A DNA stretch of 64,000 bases from positions 1 to 64,000 of the forward strand of contig JADNRX010000272.1 in assembly GCA_015501595.1 (NCBI GenBank), given 5' to 3'. This DNA comes from Hymenopellis radicata (lineage: Eukaryota; Basidiomycota; Agaricomycetes; Agaricales; Physalacriaceae). Within the stretch, counting starts at the first letter, position 1; the number at the start of each line of letters is the position of its first letter. The notes under the pieces are model-generated. The model was not told the origin of the DNA. It made no database searches and saw nothing but the letters and a program-made list of their open reading frames with translations. The translations under genes were made by a program, and so were the position numbers. Shown here piece by piece: positions 22,861 to 34,840 of the stretch.

Positions 22861-23952
22861 ATGGAGCATCAAATATCTCTACCATCACAACTTCCCTCGC
22901 TGCCCAATGCAGCATGCTTCGCACCTCTTCCAAACGACTTTGATTTTGACGCGCGTTGCGAGCCGCCACCTTTCATCAAGCACCTGCAGATCCCTGATGT
23001 AGTCCGGCATCGCTTGAACGTCGTTGCCGAAAAACACAACTTGGTGTCCGTCGCCCAGACTCGGATATGCCAGTACGATCGACATTCCAACGCTGCACTC
23101 GATGTCGGTCCGCCTCTCATGGCCTACTATGATTACGGCGACGAAGAAATTAAGGAGATGGTGACAGCCTCTGAAGAATACATCCTTCAGGTTGGCCCGC
23201 TTCCCACCTTTGTTCGCAGTATCGTCCAGAAGGAGCGTTTCCGTAGGCGCAATGAAGAACAAGCGGCAAAGGAGCTGAGGAAGAAGAAGGATGGAAATAG
23301 CGCTCCTATGGAACATTACTGGGTGCCGGACCCTACGATTGTCCTGGACAAGTTTGGACACGCTAAGTCGCCTATCCCACAGGTTTACCTACAGTCCGTC
23401 TGCGCTGGCATCGTTCCCGACATCCATTTCTGGACCGAAGGCAAACTTGACTTGGTTCTTTCCAAACGTCATCATCTCATCACGAAAGAACTCACGTTGG
23501 GCGCCGAGTCGGATGCTGAGGAAGTCACTGTCGTGGACTTGGCGGAGATGCATAAAAAGTGGGGAACCGATGAGGACTGGACCTGCATAACGGCGATGGG
23601 CTACGTGCAGGCATTGCAGAATCTGCTCACGGCAGTCAAGAAACTGGTGGATGCCCCGGCTCATCCCGCTGCACACGAGTTGGAGTCGCATATCGAGTAC
23701 ATCTGCTCTCTGCCCCATTTCGAGGAATCATACCCATATTGGTACTCGTGGGAGCGCGAGACGCGCAACAAGATCCTCAGCCTCAGCATGTCGTTTAATT
23801 TGTTAGAGTGGAAGATTTCGCTTTGCGTGCCGCTGGAGAAGTACCGAAGTGACAAGTATGACAGCTGTCTTGTCTCGACGCTGGCGAAACGCCCAGCATC
23901 ACCTCATTCCTCGATAGACTCCCGTCCTTCCAAGCGCTCGCGCCCATCCTAG
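22861..23952 (+). CDS. Intronless protein of unknown function
   Basis: A single open frame of 363 residues from ATG at 22861 to TAG at 23950. The region upstream in the same frame starts with TTG, so the ATG is preferred. The sequence is well composed with no low complexity until a Ser/Pro/Arg tail (ASPHSSIDSRPSKRSRPS). It contains Trp/Tyr-rich segments (MEHYWVPDP, SYPYWYSWERE) and a charged helical stretch (RFRRRNEEQAAKELRKKK). No family was recognised. The lack of introns is unusual here and could reflect retroposition or just a short-intron-free gene. Confidence 0.65.
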   Translation: MEHQISLPSQLPSLPNAACFAPLPNDFDFDARCEPPPFIKHLQIPDVVRHRLNVVAEKHNLVSVAQTRICQYDRHSNAALDVGPPLMAYYDYGDEEIKEMVTASEEYILQVGPLPTFVRSIVQKERFRRRNEEQAAKELRKKKDGNSAPMEHYWVPDPTIVLDKFGHAKSPIPQVYLQSVCAGIVPDIHFWTEGKLDLVLSKRHHLITKELTLGAESDAEEVTVVDLAEMHKKWGTDEDWTCITAMGYVQALQNLLTAVKKLVDAPAHPAAHELESHIEYICSLPHFEESYPYWYSWERETRNKILSLSMSFNLLEWKISLCVPLEKYRSDKYDSCLVSTLAKRPASPHSSIDSRPSKRSRPS

Positions 23953-24569
23953 TACTCAGAGACTCTCGTCCCTCCAAGTTCCCCGATCCGTCGTCTGCTC
24001 CACGTATCCCTCGTCGTTGAGAACGGAGCGTCCTTTTTCATTCCACAAACTATCGACATGCTCGCTATCAAAGATCCTGTCGCTCTCTTGTCCTGCTCGC
24101 AATTTGCTTATCAAAACACTGCTTGGAGCATGACGTGATTGGGAACGCAGTGAGGCTTATTTTCAGTTGGTGGGCCATTCCTTCCCGCCATTCATTGGTA
24201 ACCATTCTCATCTAGTTTTCAATAGGCCGTCAACGTCGTGGGCACTGCCGCGCTGGGGAAGTGCTGTTCGCGCTCCAGTTTGAACTTGCATGTGCTTTGA
24301 TTGGCACCGTTTCCCATTTAAGTTCATCGATTACTGCTTATGGTCTGAACATGTTTGTGCTCTTTACATCATTTCTTCACAGTCTCCCTGCATAACTTTC
24401 GCACTTGATATTATGTTGTTCGTAACTTCGTATGCTTCAAGATGCTCTCCTTTTAGTATAGTTTTCCCCTTACTGGTGGTACGTTTTTCCAGTAGTTCTC
24501 GCTCTGAACTTGAAAACAGCGATGCGCGTTTGGTCTTGGTTTCCTTGCAGTCACATGACTTGCACATGA
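23953..24569. other. Spacer before the tandem array
   Basis: No gene or repeat recognised. Confidence 0.4.
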
Positions 24570-25491
24570 CCGTTCCCATTTGTACCTGTTTGGTCGCTTT
24601 GCCCTCAACTCGAACAACCGGTGTTTCAGGATATCCAGCACATTCCCTGACATGAAAGCTTATTTTTTCGTTGTCTTATCATTTCATGCCCACAAGGAGC
24701 CACTAGGGCCTGGACTACCTTCAATTACGCAGGAAGGAGAAACATCGTGTCGAAATGGATCCAAGGAATAAAATGCTTGTAAAATGCGCTCCTTCAACTC
24801 CTTGTATCGGTTTGAAAATTCTAGGTTCGCGTTCCACGATGGCCAAAAGTCAAGGACATGAACAATTCCCTCCGTGGATCCAATGCAGCTGCTCTCTGGT
24901 GGACAAACGAAGACGAGACTCGTGCTCGGTAATACGGACTTGCTCACGTCTTATGGCTTTGAAGGCACCTGGACGCGCTGCTGCCCCTTGAAGCCGCGAA
25001 ACGTGCTTGCATCTCAAATGCGAATGACGGTCTAAGTACCCCTATCGGCGTCACTCGCCCAACGCCTAAACGGACAGCAAATAAGCATATTGAACGAACG
25101 CTAAAGCTCGGAAAAGCTAGCCTTCTGAGTGCCTTTACGCGCTTGGACATCAGTTGCCATCATCCGCACAGGGCCCGGGAGCACCTACGATTAGGTGAAA
25201 TCTGCTGGTTATACAGGTCTGCACTGGATCCCTGATGCCTCCTTGGGCAGCGCAAAGAGTCGGACACACAGGTTCTTGGTGCTCGACTTTAGGTTCTTAA
25301 ATCACGATCGGCGTGTTTGTTGCAATGCTGCATTGCTATTCAAACCATCTTGTCCACTGATGGTAAGTACAGCAACGAACTCCATTCGTATTTCCTTAGC
25401 TCCACCTTGGGCTCATGCAGCTCTTGCACTTTCAAACGGCAACCCACACCCTCGATTTCGGGATCACGTTATACCGTTTGTGATACTTACT

Positions 25492-25497
25492 TATAAA
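25492..25497 (+). promoter_or_regulatory. TATA box of GH43 copy A
   Basis: TATAAA 66 bp upstream of the ATG, conserved at 31382-31387 and 37321-37326 in the other units. Confidence 0.4.
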
Positions 25498-25562
25498 CTG
25501 CTTCTCTTCGTGCATAGGTTTCCCATCCGCGGTTTGCTGCGATACCCCACGCTCCTTGCAAC

Positions 25563-26663
25563 ATGCTGATCTCACTTATCACTTCGGCACTTCTGCCTCT
25601 CATCGCCCTTGCCGCGCCTCTAACGGAGCGCGACATCGAGGAACGCTCTATCTCGGGCGTCATCATCGACTCAGATTTCCCCGATCCGACGTGGTATCAA
25701 GTGGGCGATTCTTACTGGGCTTTCTCGACTACGAGTGGTGGCCTGCACGTCCCCATGGCCACGTCGTCTGACTTTAACACCTGGACGCGTGTTTCAGGAT
25801 ACGATGCCCTCCCCACAGTCGGTGCATGGAGCACCGGCAACGACGTCTGGGCTCCAGATGTCGTTCGCGTAGTACGTTTCCTCTCAGTCACCATCTCCAA
25901 CAACAACATTACTGATACAACACTCCATCAGGGAAACGGCTTCTACATCATGTACTACTCTGCCGAAAGCACCAGCAAGACGCCCACCGGCAAATCCGCG
26001 CACTGCTTCGGCGCCGCGTGGTCCACGACGCCCCAGGGCCCGTACACGCCCATCGGGGACGACGCGATCCAGTGCCACCTCGACCAGGGCGGCGCCATCG
26101 ACCCCGCGGGGTTCCAGGACCACACCGGGCGGCAGTTCATCGTGTACAAGATCGACGGGAACAACATGGGCAACGGCGGGAGCTGCAACAACGACGTCGC
26201 GCCGATCCACTCGACGCCGCTCATGCTGCAGGAGGTGGACCCGAAGGACGGGTATAGCCGCATTGGGGACCCCGTGCAGATCCTGGACCGCGGCGACGCG
26301 GACGGCCCGCTCATTGAGGCGCCGAGTCTCCTGCATCTCCCGTCGTCGAGTGCGGCGGGCGGGTATATTTATTATTTGTTCTTTAGTAGCAACTGCTACT
26401 CAGGGGGCTTGTACGATACGAGCTATGCGACGAGTGTCAATGGAGTTACGGGCCCGTATGTCAAGTCGAGTGCGCCGCTGATGGTGACGGGGACGGCGGG
26501 GTTGTATAGTCCTGGAGGAGCGGATGTGGAACCGGGAGGATATAGGGTGATGTTCCATGCCGACCAGGCTACGTCTGCGGCGGTGAGAGTGGCGAGGGCG
26601 GGCACGCTCACGTTTGATGTTGGCGCGAGGACTGTTTCTATTGAAAGCGATGAATCCCCGTAA
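25563..26663 (+). CDS. Secreted GH43 family glycoside hydrolase, copy A
   Basis: Exons 25563-25871 and 25932-26663 give 346 residues. The signal peptide is LISLITSALLPLIALA, followed by a short charged propeptide. GH43 marks are the catalytic base Asp41 (DFPDPTW), WAPDV, the pKa-modulating Asp160 (GAIDPAGF) and the acid Glu232 (LIEAPSLL). GH43 enzymes cleave arabinan, xylan side chains or related polymers outside the cell. The 60-bp intron is a multiple of three and so could be read through, but the 61-bp versions in copies B and C show that it is spliced. This is the only copy with the usual catalytic Glu. Confidence 0.85.
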   Translation: MLISLITSALLPLIALAAPLTERDIEERSISGVIIDSDFPDPTWYQVGDSYWAFSTTSGGLHVPMATSSDFNTWTRVSGYDALPTVGAWSTGNDVWAPDVVRVVRFLSVTISNNNITDTTLHQGNGFYIMYYSAESTSKTPTGKSAHCFGAAWSTTPQGPYTPIGDDAIQCHLDQGGAIDPAGFQDHTGRQFIVYKIDGNNMGNGGSCNNDVAPIHSTPLMLQEVDPKDGYSRIGDPVQILDRGDADGPLIEAPSLLHLPSSSAAGGYIYYLFFSSNCYSGGLYDTSYATSVNGVTGPYVKSSAPLMVTGTAGLYSPGGADVEPGGYRVMFHADQATSAAVRVARAGTLTFDVGARTVSIESDESP

Positions 26664-26865
26664 TTATACCTATCATTAACATTTCTTTTTATCATTATTG
26701 ATTTGAAATGGCCGCTCGAAAGCTGCCTTCACACAACACCAGAGACTCAGTGTCGCTAACAGTGGCTACATCCGTACTGAATAATATTTTACTACTGATC
26801 AGTGGTGTTGAAGACAGATTGGCCATGTAAAAGACGAGTAAGTAGTAACAGCAGAGCAAAGTAAC

Positions 26866-27213
26866 CTATTCATTGTCAAACGAGGGACCAACACGATACC
26901 ACGTGAGCTCGGACGCCTTGTTCTGGGAAGTCTGAGGACCTCGACGGCAGCGTCAATGACTTGTTCTCTGAATTCCTCGAGCGTCTCCATATGGGTAGGG
27001 AAGTTGATCGTAATCTGATAAAGCGCGTCTCCATTGGCATGAAGTGTAGTTTTGGACGGTGGCAATGACTAGAAAGCATCAGTCTACAGCAAGTAGAACT
27101 GTAGAGACATACGGAGCTCCTTGGCGTACCGCCTCCACCTAGGGTTTACCCACGCCGTCTGCGAGTCGCACATGGCATTGCACGTCTTGCCATCCCACTC
27201 ACTCTGCGCGTAA
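26866..27213 (-). pseudogene. Remnant of unknown gene (intact in unit C), copy A
   Basis: Matches the 3' part of the gene at 38699-39283, ending with a TAG at 26866. The frame is broken by one missing C, and the 5' half is replaced by unrelated repeat sequence after the codons for YAQSEWDG. Confidence 0.7.
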
Positions 27214-27334
27214 GACCATGCACGTGTGAGACGTACAAGGTGGAATAGCGTACTAGGGGATGCAAGGAGTGAGCTGTGCTGGATTCCCGCCTTGTCACGT
27301 GAGGCTGCTCCTCTGTCGAGATCACCCTTTGCTG

Positions 27335-28021
27335 TAGGGTGGCGCAAGACATGGTCGGCCGCTTTTCTTACAGGTAACTTACCTCGGGCTCCCGCAGCTG
27401 CCGGTAATTTACGGGGTAATTACATGTAAATTACGGCACGTGATAGTCACGTGAAACACTCGCGCACGCCACAAATGATCAAAAATTTCTGTCCCTCCGG
27501 GGTGCTGGCACACATGAGTTGGCAGACACGAATTAAATATCTGAGTACAGTAGCACAGGTCATGGCCCCAGGAGGTTATCCAAGTGTACATACAGAAGCA
27601 GATCTGCACCCATTTGTTTGCATGTTGATAAGTTTCATATGTTCAGTCCTGCACACAATATATGACGAAGTCTATGCGGATACTGCGACTAGTAAATTAG
27701 TACCTGCAACACAACCTCTACTTTGCCGTACCTTGCTTCGTGATGGGATGCACGGAGTGAGCTGTGCTGGATTCCCGCCTTGCTCCTCTGTCGGGCAGTG
27801 CACAGCACTGGTGGAAATTCGTCCTGGGCGCGTGGCCCGAAAGCCTGTCGTCTTATCCACCATCACCACCCGCCCTTCCGCCGGGTCGGGATCCACACGT
27901 GACCCAATTTGGTAACTTACGACCGGTCGGTAATTTACAAGTAAATTACAGTCACGTGACGCGTAATTTACAGTAAAAAATGGATTTTGTAAAAAAAACT
28001 GACCGTTCTTGCGCCACCCTA
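27335..28021. mobile_element. hAT-type MITE in unit A
   Basis: 687-bp element with ends TAGGGTGGCGCAAGA and TCTTGCGCCACCCTA, flanked by a perfect 8-bp duplication CTTTGCTG (27327-27334 and 28022-28029). Just inside both ends are GTAATTTAC/GTAAATTAC palindromes and CACGTGA words. The interior includes a segment similar to the flanking DNA (GAGTGAGCTGTGCTGGATTC), so it carries or shares host repeat sequence. It codes for nothing recognisable. Confidence 0.85.
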
Positions 28022-28795
28022 CTTTGCTGACATGAAAATGACGCCAATGAGCGGCACCAGCTATCAAACACAGTGATCTTCTCCAGTGGAGAGCTGTCCA
28101 CGACGTTGAAGACATCGCCACATAGTCCTCCACACGATGTATAGAGTAACCCAGAAAGTGCAGCTTGAACGTGGATGTAGGAAAACCATTGGCTTCGCCC
28201 TGCCTTGCTTCGTGATGGGGATGCACGAAGTGAGGGATGCTGGGTTCGTGCCTTGTGTGAGGCTGCTCCTTGGTCGGGCAGTGCACAGCACGGGTGCGAA
28301 TTCGGCCTGGACGCGTGGGAGATGGGCGCCCACGTGGTCCGAAAGCTTGTCGTCTTATCCACAAGACGAGAGTTATCCACCACCACCACCACCCTCCTGC
28401 CAGTGTATAAGATGAATGAACATTGAAGCTCAATGACCAGCTGCATGCAAGACATCTTGAAGAATACTTATCCAGAGTGGCGAATGGCAACCCAAACGTG
28501 AAAGAAACCAAGAAAATCAGGAAGAGCAGCTCTATCCGCGTGCTCAACCCGAATAGATATCATTGTTACACAGAGCAGGTGGCGACTGGAGAGAGCAGAA
28601 ACAGATACAGTACACTAGTATACTAATAATTCTGGGCTGCCCAGTCAATACAAAACGGCCGAGCAAAAAAACCATTTTGGACAATGACATTCAACGACGC
28701 TGTGCGCCTGACCTCGCAGATCTTCTCGGTGATTCAGAAGGAGCAGGCGCGACATGAGCTGATGAAGCGCGTTAGTGACAGTCTTTCATTCATCT

Positions 28796-28960
28796 TCATC
28801 GATGGCACTGACCACCGTCTATGCGCTGGCGCCGTGAAGATCGACCTTCGACCTCCTCCTCCTCCTCTTCAACCTCGTCGCATCTACGCTTCGAGCCGCT
28901 AGTGGAAGGGGTAGTGAAACGAACACCAGTGGATTGCGAGGTAGTGGCTGAAAGGAAGTC
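28796..28960 (-). pseudogene. Duplicated 3' exon of the 39.8-41.4 kb gene, unit A
   Basis: Encodes the same tail (TTPSTSGSKRR, a run of Glu, then SSRRQR) and stop as the last exon of the intact gene. Homology ends about 13 bp into the preceding intron; upstream exons are missing. Confidence 0.75.
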
Positions 28961-29982
28961 GCGACTGTTACTACTAGTAGTAGTACTAGTGTTCTGAATC
29001 CAGAGGTGATGGATCACAAGTAACCAGACACACTCCCACCAGAAGAACCCACACCATCTCCACCTGAACACACGTCCTCCTCTTGACGCGGACATCCACC
29101 CAGGCAAGCACCATCCTCAAGCTGCCTCACCCCACGCGTGTCTCCTCATGTTCCTCCCGACTCGTCACGCGACATGGGGTGGCAATCTCTTCAAAGGCAC
29201 CTCCCCTCAGCTGTGGACGTCCTGAAGAGACAATCAAGCCTCTGGCAAAACTGAGTGAAAGATTCACTCACGAAATGGGAACCTCGCACCCGTAGCCTCC
29301 AGTACTCAACATCCGAACATCCGTTACCACGGCAGTATAAATTATCGATTCGTATCGCACAAACGATCCTATGAAGCCGGCATTCCGCAGCCTGGAATTC
29401 CGTCCAGCGCGCCAACGTTAAACAACAACCAAAGGCCTGTCCACGATATTGCGGGCATGTCGATATCATTGTCCGCATCCTAAATGTTCTCATTGTCGAG
29501 TCTAATAGTAGTTTTGGTACTAGAAAGAGTCTAAAAGGCAAATATCAACACCTCGATTTCAATGTCAAAAGAGAGGACTCAGCGGCGGGATGCAGAAATT
29601 TCGAGCATGAGAGCCTCTATTGTTATACCGTCAAGATTGAGATCAGATACCTAGACAGTCGACGAGACACGATTGCAAAGGTGTCGGCACCAGCCTGGTA
29701 AAAGCGGTTGCTGTTGCCGGACGTACTGAAGGAGAGCCGAGGCGTAGCCATCGATTCGGAGTCTAGATATATCCGACAAGATGAGCCCTATGTCATTGGG
29801 ATGGGGCTCGTCGTTGACCCCTCACAAATATTTACAGCTTGAACATTTGGCATGTAGGTGGTATTAATGGCGACGACATCGGGGAGAGGAAGCGAGAGGA
29901 CAGCCGAGGAGCTTTAAATGTCACCGCATGTCCGAAGAACGTGCTGCGGAGAGTACCAAAGCAAGGAGGTTGAAAAATCGAG

Positions 29983-30206
29983 CTATCTGGATGATGGTGA
30001 TGAAGACATAAGATCGTAAGCAGCGTGATAGAATGGGACATACCTGTAGGCGACGCGTACCCCATGAATGAATTTTGGGAGAGAGGCTTGGAGAGCGTCT
30101 TCGAGCATGTTGGAGACGGCGGTGAATATGGATAGATTTATGATCAGCCAGAGGGAGGCGAGGAAAGCGTTGAGCCATGCAGTGGTTTCTGGAGTTGGAG
30201 ATGATC
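29983..30206 (-). pseudogene. SMP/tricalbin-like exon fragment, unit A
   Basis: One frame reads ETTAWLNAFLASLWLIINLS and MLEDALQASLPKFIHGVRVA, resembling the start of the SMP lipid-binding domain in fungal tricalbin-like (Mug190/C2) proteins. The rest of that gene is absent, so this is a captured or duplicated fragment. The exon is bounded by a TATAG acceptor and a GTATGTCC donor. Confidence 0.6.
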
Positions 30207-31452
30207 TATAAAAAGTGTGCATAGTAATGTTGGAAATAATAAGTACATACCGGTTGGCGATCATTATCTGGTTCTGGTATGAGTTTGATTCAAGAACTCG
30301 CAAGCAGTATTCCGCCCCGTGGCATGGCGTTGACGACGTCCTCCGGCGTTCTTAGCAGCGCGACATCAGCATTAGGGATCAGATACATTGGTGATGGACT
30401 CGACAAAGGCCGAGGTGATACGACGGCTTGATGAGGGTCGAACGAGGAGGGGGTGGTCCCAAAATAGAATCTGCCTCGGTAGGTTTGGCGTCCGAATTTG
30501 GATCTGCCTCGGTTCACCAGAGGCATCACGGGTGCCTCGATATGACCAATTTTCCCATTTGCCCCTGTTTGGTCGCTCTGCCCTCAAACTCGAACAACTG
30601 CCAGTGTTTCAGGATAATCCAGCAATTCCTTGATATGAAGCCACCGGGACCTGGACGACCTTCAATTACGCAGGACGGAGAAACACCGTGTCGAAATGGA
30701 CCCAAGGAATAAAATAGTAATAAAATACGCTCGTTCCATGATGGCCAAAAGCCAAGGACAAGAACAATTCCCTCCGTGGATCCAATGCAGCTGCTCTCCG
30801 GTGGGCAAAAGAAGACTAGACTCGTGCTCGGTATTACGGAACTTGCTCGCGTCTTATGGCTTTGAAGGCACCTGAACGCGCTGCTGCCCCTTGAAGACGG
30901 GAAACGTGCTTGCATCTCAAATGCGAATGACGGTCTAAGTACCCCTATCGGCGTCACTCGCCCAACGCCTAAACGGACAGCAAATAAGCATATTGAACGA
31001 ACGCTAAAGCTCGGAAAAGCTAGCCTTCTGAGTGCCTTTACGCGCTTGGACATCAGTTGGCATCATCCGGACAGGGCCCGGGAGCACCGACGATTAGGTG
31101 AAATCTGCTGGGGTTATACAGGTTTGCACTGGATCCCTGATGCCTCCTTGGGCAGCGTAAAGAGTCGGACACACAGGTTCTTGGTGCGCGACTTGAGGTT
31201 TGCATAAATCACGATCGGCGTGTTTGTTTGCAATGCTGCATTGCTGTTCAAACCATCTTCTCCACTGATGGTAAGTACAGCAACGAACTCCATTCGTATC
31301 TCCCTTATAGCTCTTGCACTTTCAAACGGCAACCCACACCCTCGATTTCGGGATCACGTTATACCGTTTGTGATACTTACTTATAAACTGCTTCTCTTCG
31401 TGCATAGGTTTCCCATCCGCGGTTTGCTGCGATACCCCACGCTCCTTGCAAC

Positions 31453-32550
31453 ATGCTGATCTCCCTCATCACTTCGGCACTTCTGCCTCTCATCGCCCTT
31501 GCCGCGCCTCTAACGGAGCGCGACATCGAGGAACGCTCTATCTCGGGCGTCATCATCGACTCAGATTTCCCCGATCCGACGTGGTATCAAGTGGGCGATT
31601 CTTACTGGGCTTTCTCGACTACGAGTGGTGGCCTGCACGTCCCCATGGCCAAGTCGTCTGACTTTAACACCTGGACGCGTGTTTCAGGATACGATGCCCT
31701 CCCCACAGTCGGTGCATGGAGCACCGGCAACGGCGTCTGTCTCCAGATGTCGTTCGCGTAGTACGTTTCCTCTCAGTCACCATCTCCAACAACAACGTTA
31801 CTGATACAACACTCTCATCAGGGAAACGGCTTCTACATCATGTACTACTCTGCCGAAAGCACCAGCAAGACGCCCACCGGCAAATCCGCCCACTGCTTCG
31901 GCGCGCGTGGTCCACGACGCCCCAGGGCCCGTACACGCCCCTCGGGACGACGCGATCCAGTGCCACCTCGACCAGGGCGGCGCCATCGACCCCGCGGGGT
32001 TCCAGGACCACACCGGGCGGCAGTTCATTCGTGTACAAGATCGACGGGAACAACATGGGCAACGGCGGGAACTGCAACAACGACGTCGCGCCGATCCACT
32101 CGACGCCGCTCATGCTGCAGGAGGTGGACCCGAAGGACGGGTATAGCCGCATTGGGACCCCGTGCAGATCCTGGACCGCGGCGACGCGGACGGCCCGCTC
32201 ATCGATGCGCCGAGTCTCCTGCATCTGCCCGTTGGCGAGTGCGGCGGGCGGGTATATTTATTATTTGTTCTTTAGTAGCAACTGCTACTCGGGGAGCTTG
32301 TACGATACGAGCTATGCGACGAGTGTCAATGGAATTACGGGCCCGTATGTCAAGTCGAGTGCGCCGCTGATGGTGACGGGACGGCGGGTTGTATAGTCCT
32401 GGAGGATTGGATGTGGAACCGGGAGGATATAGGGGATGTTCCATGCCGACCAGGCTACGTCTGCGGCGGTGAGAGTGGCGAGGGACGGGCACGCTCACGT
32501 TTGATGTGGGCGCGAGGACTGTTTCTATTGAAGGCGATGAATCTCAGTAA
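31453..32550 (+). pseudogene. GH43 copy B, frameshifted
   Basis: Same signal peptide, exon layout and motifs as copies A and C, but with at least seven one-base indels relative to them. Examples are a missing G where C has GTCTGGTC (~31740), a missing C in GGCGCCGCG (~31904), a missing G in CTCGGGGAC (~31953), an extra T before CGTGTAC (~32030), and lost Gs near 32156, 32381 and 32434. The intron is 61 bp. The catalytic Glu codon is Asp (GAT, 32204-32206). As written it encodes only a truncated 102-residue product. Either a pseudogene or a poorly corrected copy. Confidence 0.8.
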
Positions 32551-32744
32551 TTATACCTATCATTAGCATTTCTTTTTATCATTATTGATTTGAAATGGCC
32601 GCTCGAAAGCTGCCTTCACACAACACCAGAGACTCAGTGTCGCTAACAGTGGCTACATCCGTACTGAATAATACTTTACTACTGATTGTGAAGACAGATT
32701 GCCATGTAAAAGACGAGTAAGTAGTAACAGCAGAGCAAAGTAAC

Positions 32745-33095
32745 CTATTCATTGTCAAACGAGGGACCAACACGATACCACGTGAGCTCGGACGCCTTGT
32801 TCTGGGGAAGTCTGAGGACCTCGACGGCAGCGTCAATGACTTGTTCTCTGAATTCCTCGAACGTCTCCATATGGGTAGGAAGTTGATCGTAATCTGATAA
32901 AGCGCGTCTCCATTGGGCATGAAGTGTATCTTTGGACGGTGGCAATGACTAGAAAAGCATCAGTCTACAGCAAGTAGAACTGTAGAGACATACGGGAGCT
33001 CCTTGGCGTACCGCCTCCACCTAGGGTTTACCCACGCCGTCTGCGAGTCGCACATGGCATTGCACGTCTTGCCATCCCACTCACTCTGCGCGTAA
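32745..33095 (-). pseudogene. Remnant of unknown gene, copy B
   Basis: Same 3' fragment as at 26866-27213; here a missing G (GGGTAGGAAG versus GGGTAGGGAAG) shifts the frame relative to units A and C. Confidence 0.65.
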
Positions 33096-33216
33096 GACCA
33101 TGCACGTGTGAGACGTACAAGGTGGAATAGCGTACTAGGGGATGCAAGGAGTGAGCTGTGCTGGATTCCCGCCTTGTCACGTGAGGCTGCTCCTCTGTCG
33201 AGATCACCCTTTGCTG

Positions 33217-33905
33217 TAGGGGGCGCAAGACATGGTCGGCCGCTTTTCTTACAGGTAACTTACCTCGGCTCCCGCAGCTGCCGGTAATTTACGGGGTAAT
33301 TTACATGTAAATTACGGCACGTGATAGTCACGTGAAACACTCGCGCACGCCACAAATGATCAAAAATTTCTGTCCCTCCGGGGTGCTGGCACACATGAGT
33401 TGGCAGACACGAATTAAATATCTGAGTACAGTAGCACAGGTCATGGCCCCAGGAGGTTATCCAAGTGTACATACAGAAGCAGATCTGCACCCATTTGTTT
33501 GCATGTTGATAAGTTTCATATGTTCAGTCCTGCACACAATATATGACGAAGTCTATGCCGGATACTGCGACTAGTAAATTAGTACCTGCAACACAACCTC
33601 TACTTTGCCGTACTTGCTTCGTGATGGGGATGCACGGAGTGAGCTGTGCTGGATTCCCGCCTTGCTCCTCTGTCGGGCAGTGCACAGCACTGGTGGAAAT
33701 TCGTCCTGGGCGCGTGGCCCGAAAGCCTGTCGTCTTATCCACCATCACCACCCCGCCCTTCCGCCGGGTCGGGATCCACACGTGACCCAATTTGGTAACT
33801 TACGACCGGTCGGTAATTTACAAGTAAATTACAGTCACGTGACGCGTAATTTACAGTAAAAAAATGGATTTTGTAAAAAAACTGACCGTTTCTTGCGCCA
33901 CCCTA
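33217..33905. mobile_element. hAT-type MITE in unit B
   Basis: Same element and same target site as at 27335-28021, with CTTTGCTG at 33209-33216 and 33906-33913. The left end has lost one T (TAGGGGGCG). Its presence at the identical site in A and B shows that it inserted before these units were copied from each other. Confidence 0.85.
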
Positions 33906-34676
33906 CTTTGCTGACATGAAAAATGACGCCAATGAGCGGCACCAGCTATCAAACACAGTGATCTTCTCCAGTGGAGAGCTGTCCACGACGTTGAAGACAT
34001 CGCCACATAGTCCTCCACACGATGTATAGAGTAACCAGAAAGTGCAGCTTGAACGTGGATGTAGGAAAACATTGGCTTCGCCCTGCCTTGCTTCGTGATG
34101 GGGATGCACGAAGTGAGGGATGCTGGGTTCGTGCCTTGTGTGAGGCTGCTCCTTGGTCGGGCAGTGCACAGCACGGGTGCGAATTCGGCCTGGACGCGTG
34201 GGAGATGGGCGCCCACGTGGTCCGAAAGCTTGTCGTCTTATCCCAAGACGAGAGTTATCCACCACCACCACCACCCTCCTGCCAGTGTATAAGATGAATG
34301 AACATTGAAGCTCAATGACCAGCTGCATGCAAGACATCTTGAAGAATACTTATCCAGAGTGGCGAATGGCAACCCAAACGTGAAAGAAACCAAGAAATCA
34401 GGAAGAGCAGCTCTATCCGCGTGCTCAACCCGAATAGATATCATTGTTACACAGAGCAGGTGGCGACTGGAGAGAGCAGAAACAGATACAGTACACTAGT
34501 AATACTAATAGATCTGGGCGGCCCAGTCAATACAAAACGGCCGAGCAAAAAAACCATTTTGGACAATGACATTCAACGACGCTGTGCGCCTGACCTCGCA
34601 GATCTTCTCGGGATTCAGAAGGAGCAGGCGCGACATGAGCTGATGAAGCGCGTTAGTGACAGTCTTTCATTCATCT

Positions 34677-34840
34677 TCATCGATGGCACTGACCACCATC
34701 TGTGCGCTGGCGCCGTGAAGATCGACCTTCGACCTCCTCCTCCTCCTCTTCAACCTCGTCGCGTCTACGCTTCGAGCCGCTAGTGGAAGGGGCAGCGAAA
34801 CGAACACCAGTGGATTGCGAGGTAGTGGCTGAAAGGAAGT
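34677..34840 (-). pseudogene. Duplicated 3' exon of the 39.8-41.4 kb gene, unit B
   Basis: Counterpart of 28796-28960; same tail and stop, upstream exons absent. Confidence 0.7.

Larger units (their letters stand above)
24570..30540 (+). repeat. Tandem array unit A (~5.97 kb)
   Basis: First of three direct repeats. It starts near the word CCTGTTTGGTCGCT (24583), which recurs at 30566 and 36448. It holds an upstream spacer, GH43 copy A, remnants of the two minus-strand genes that are intact next to unit C, a hAT MITE and a 1.6-kb tail with a SMP-like exon. Units A and B are nearly identical throughout. Confidence 0.9.

Noticed and set aside
24944..25150. Open frame on the minus strand repeated in units A and B
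   Set aside because: Conserved only because the whole unit is duplicated; copy C has a one-base change that breaks it.
28137..28415. Candidate SINE with tRNA-like boxes (GGGTTCGTGCC)
   Set aside because: Only a weak B-box match and no A-box; repeated units are explained by the array and MITE.
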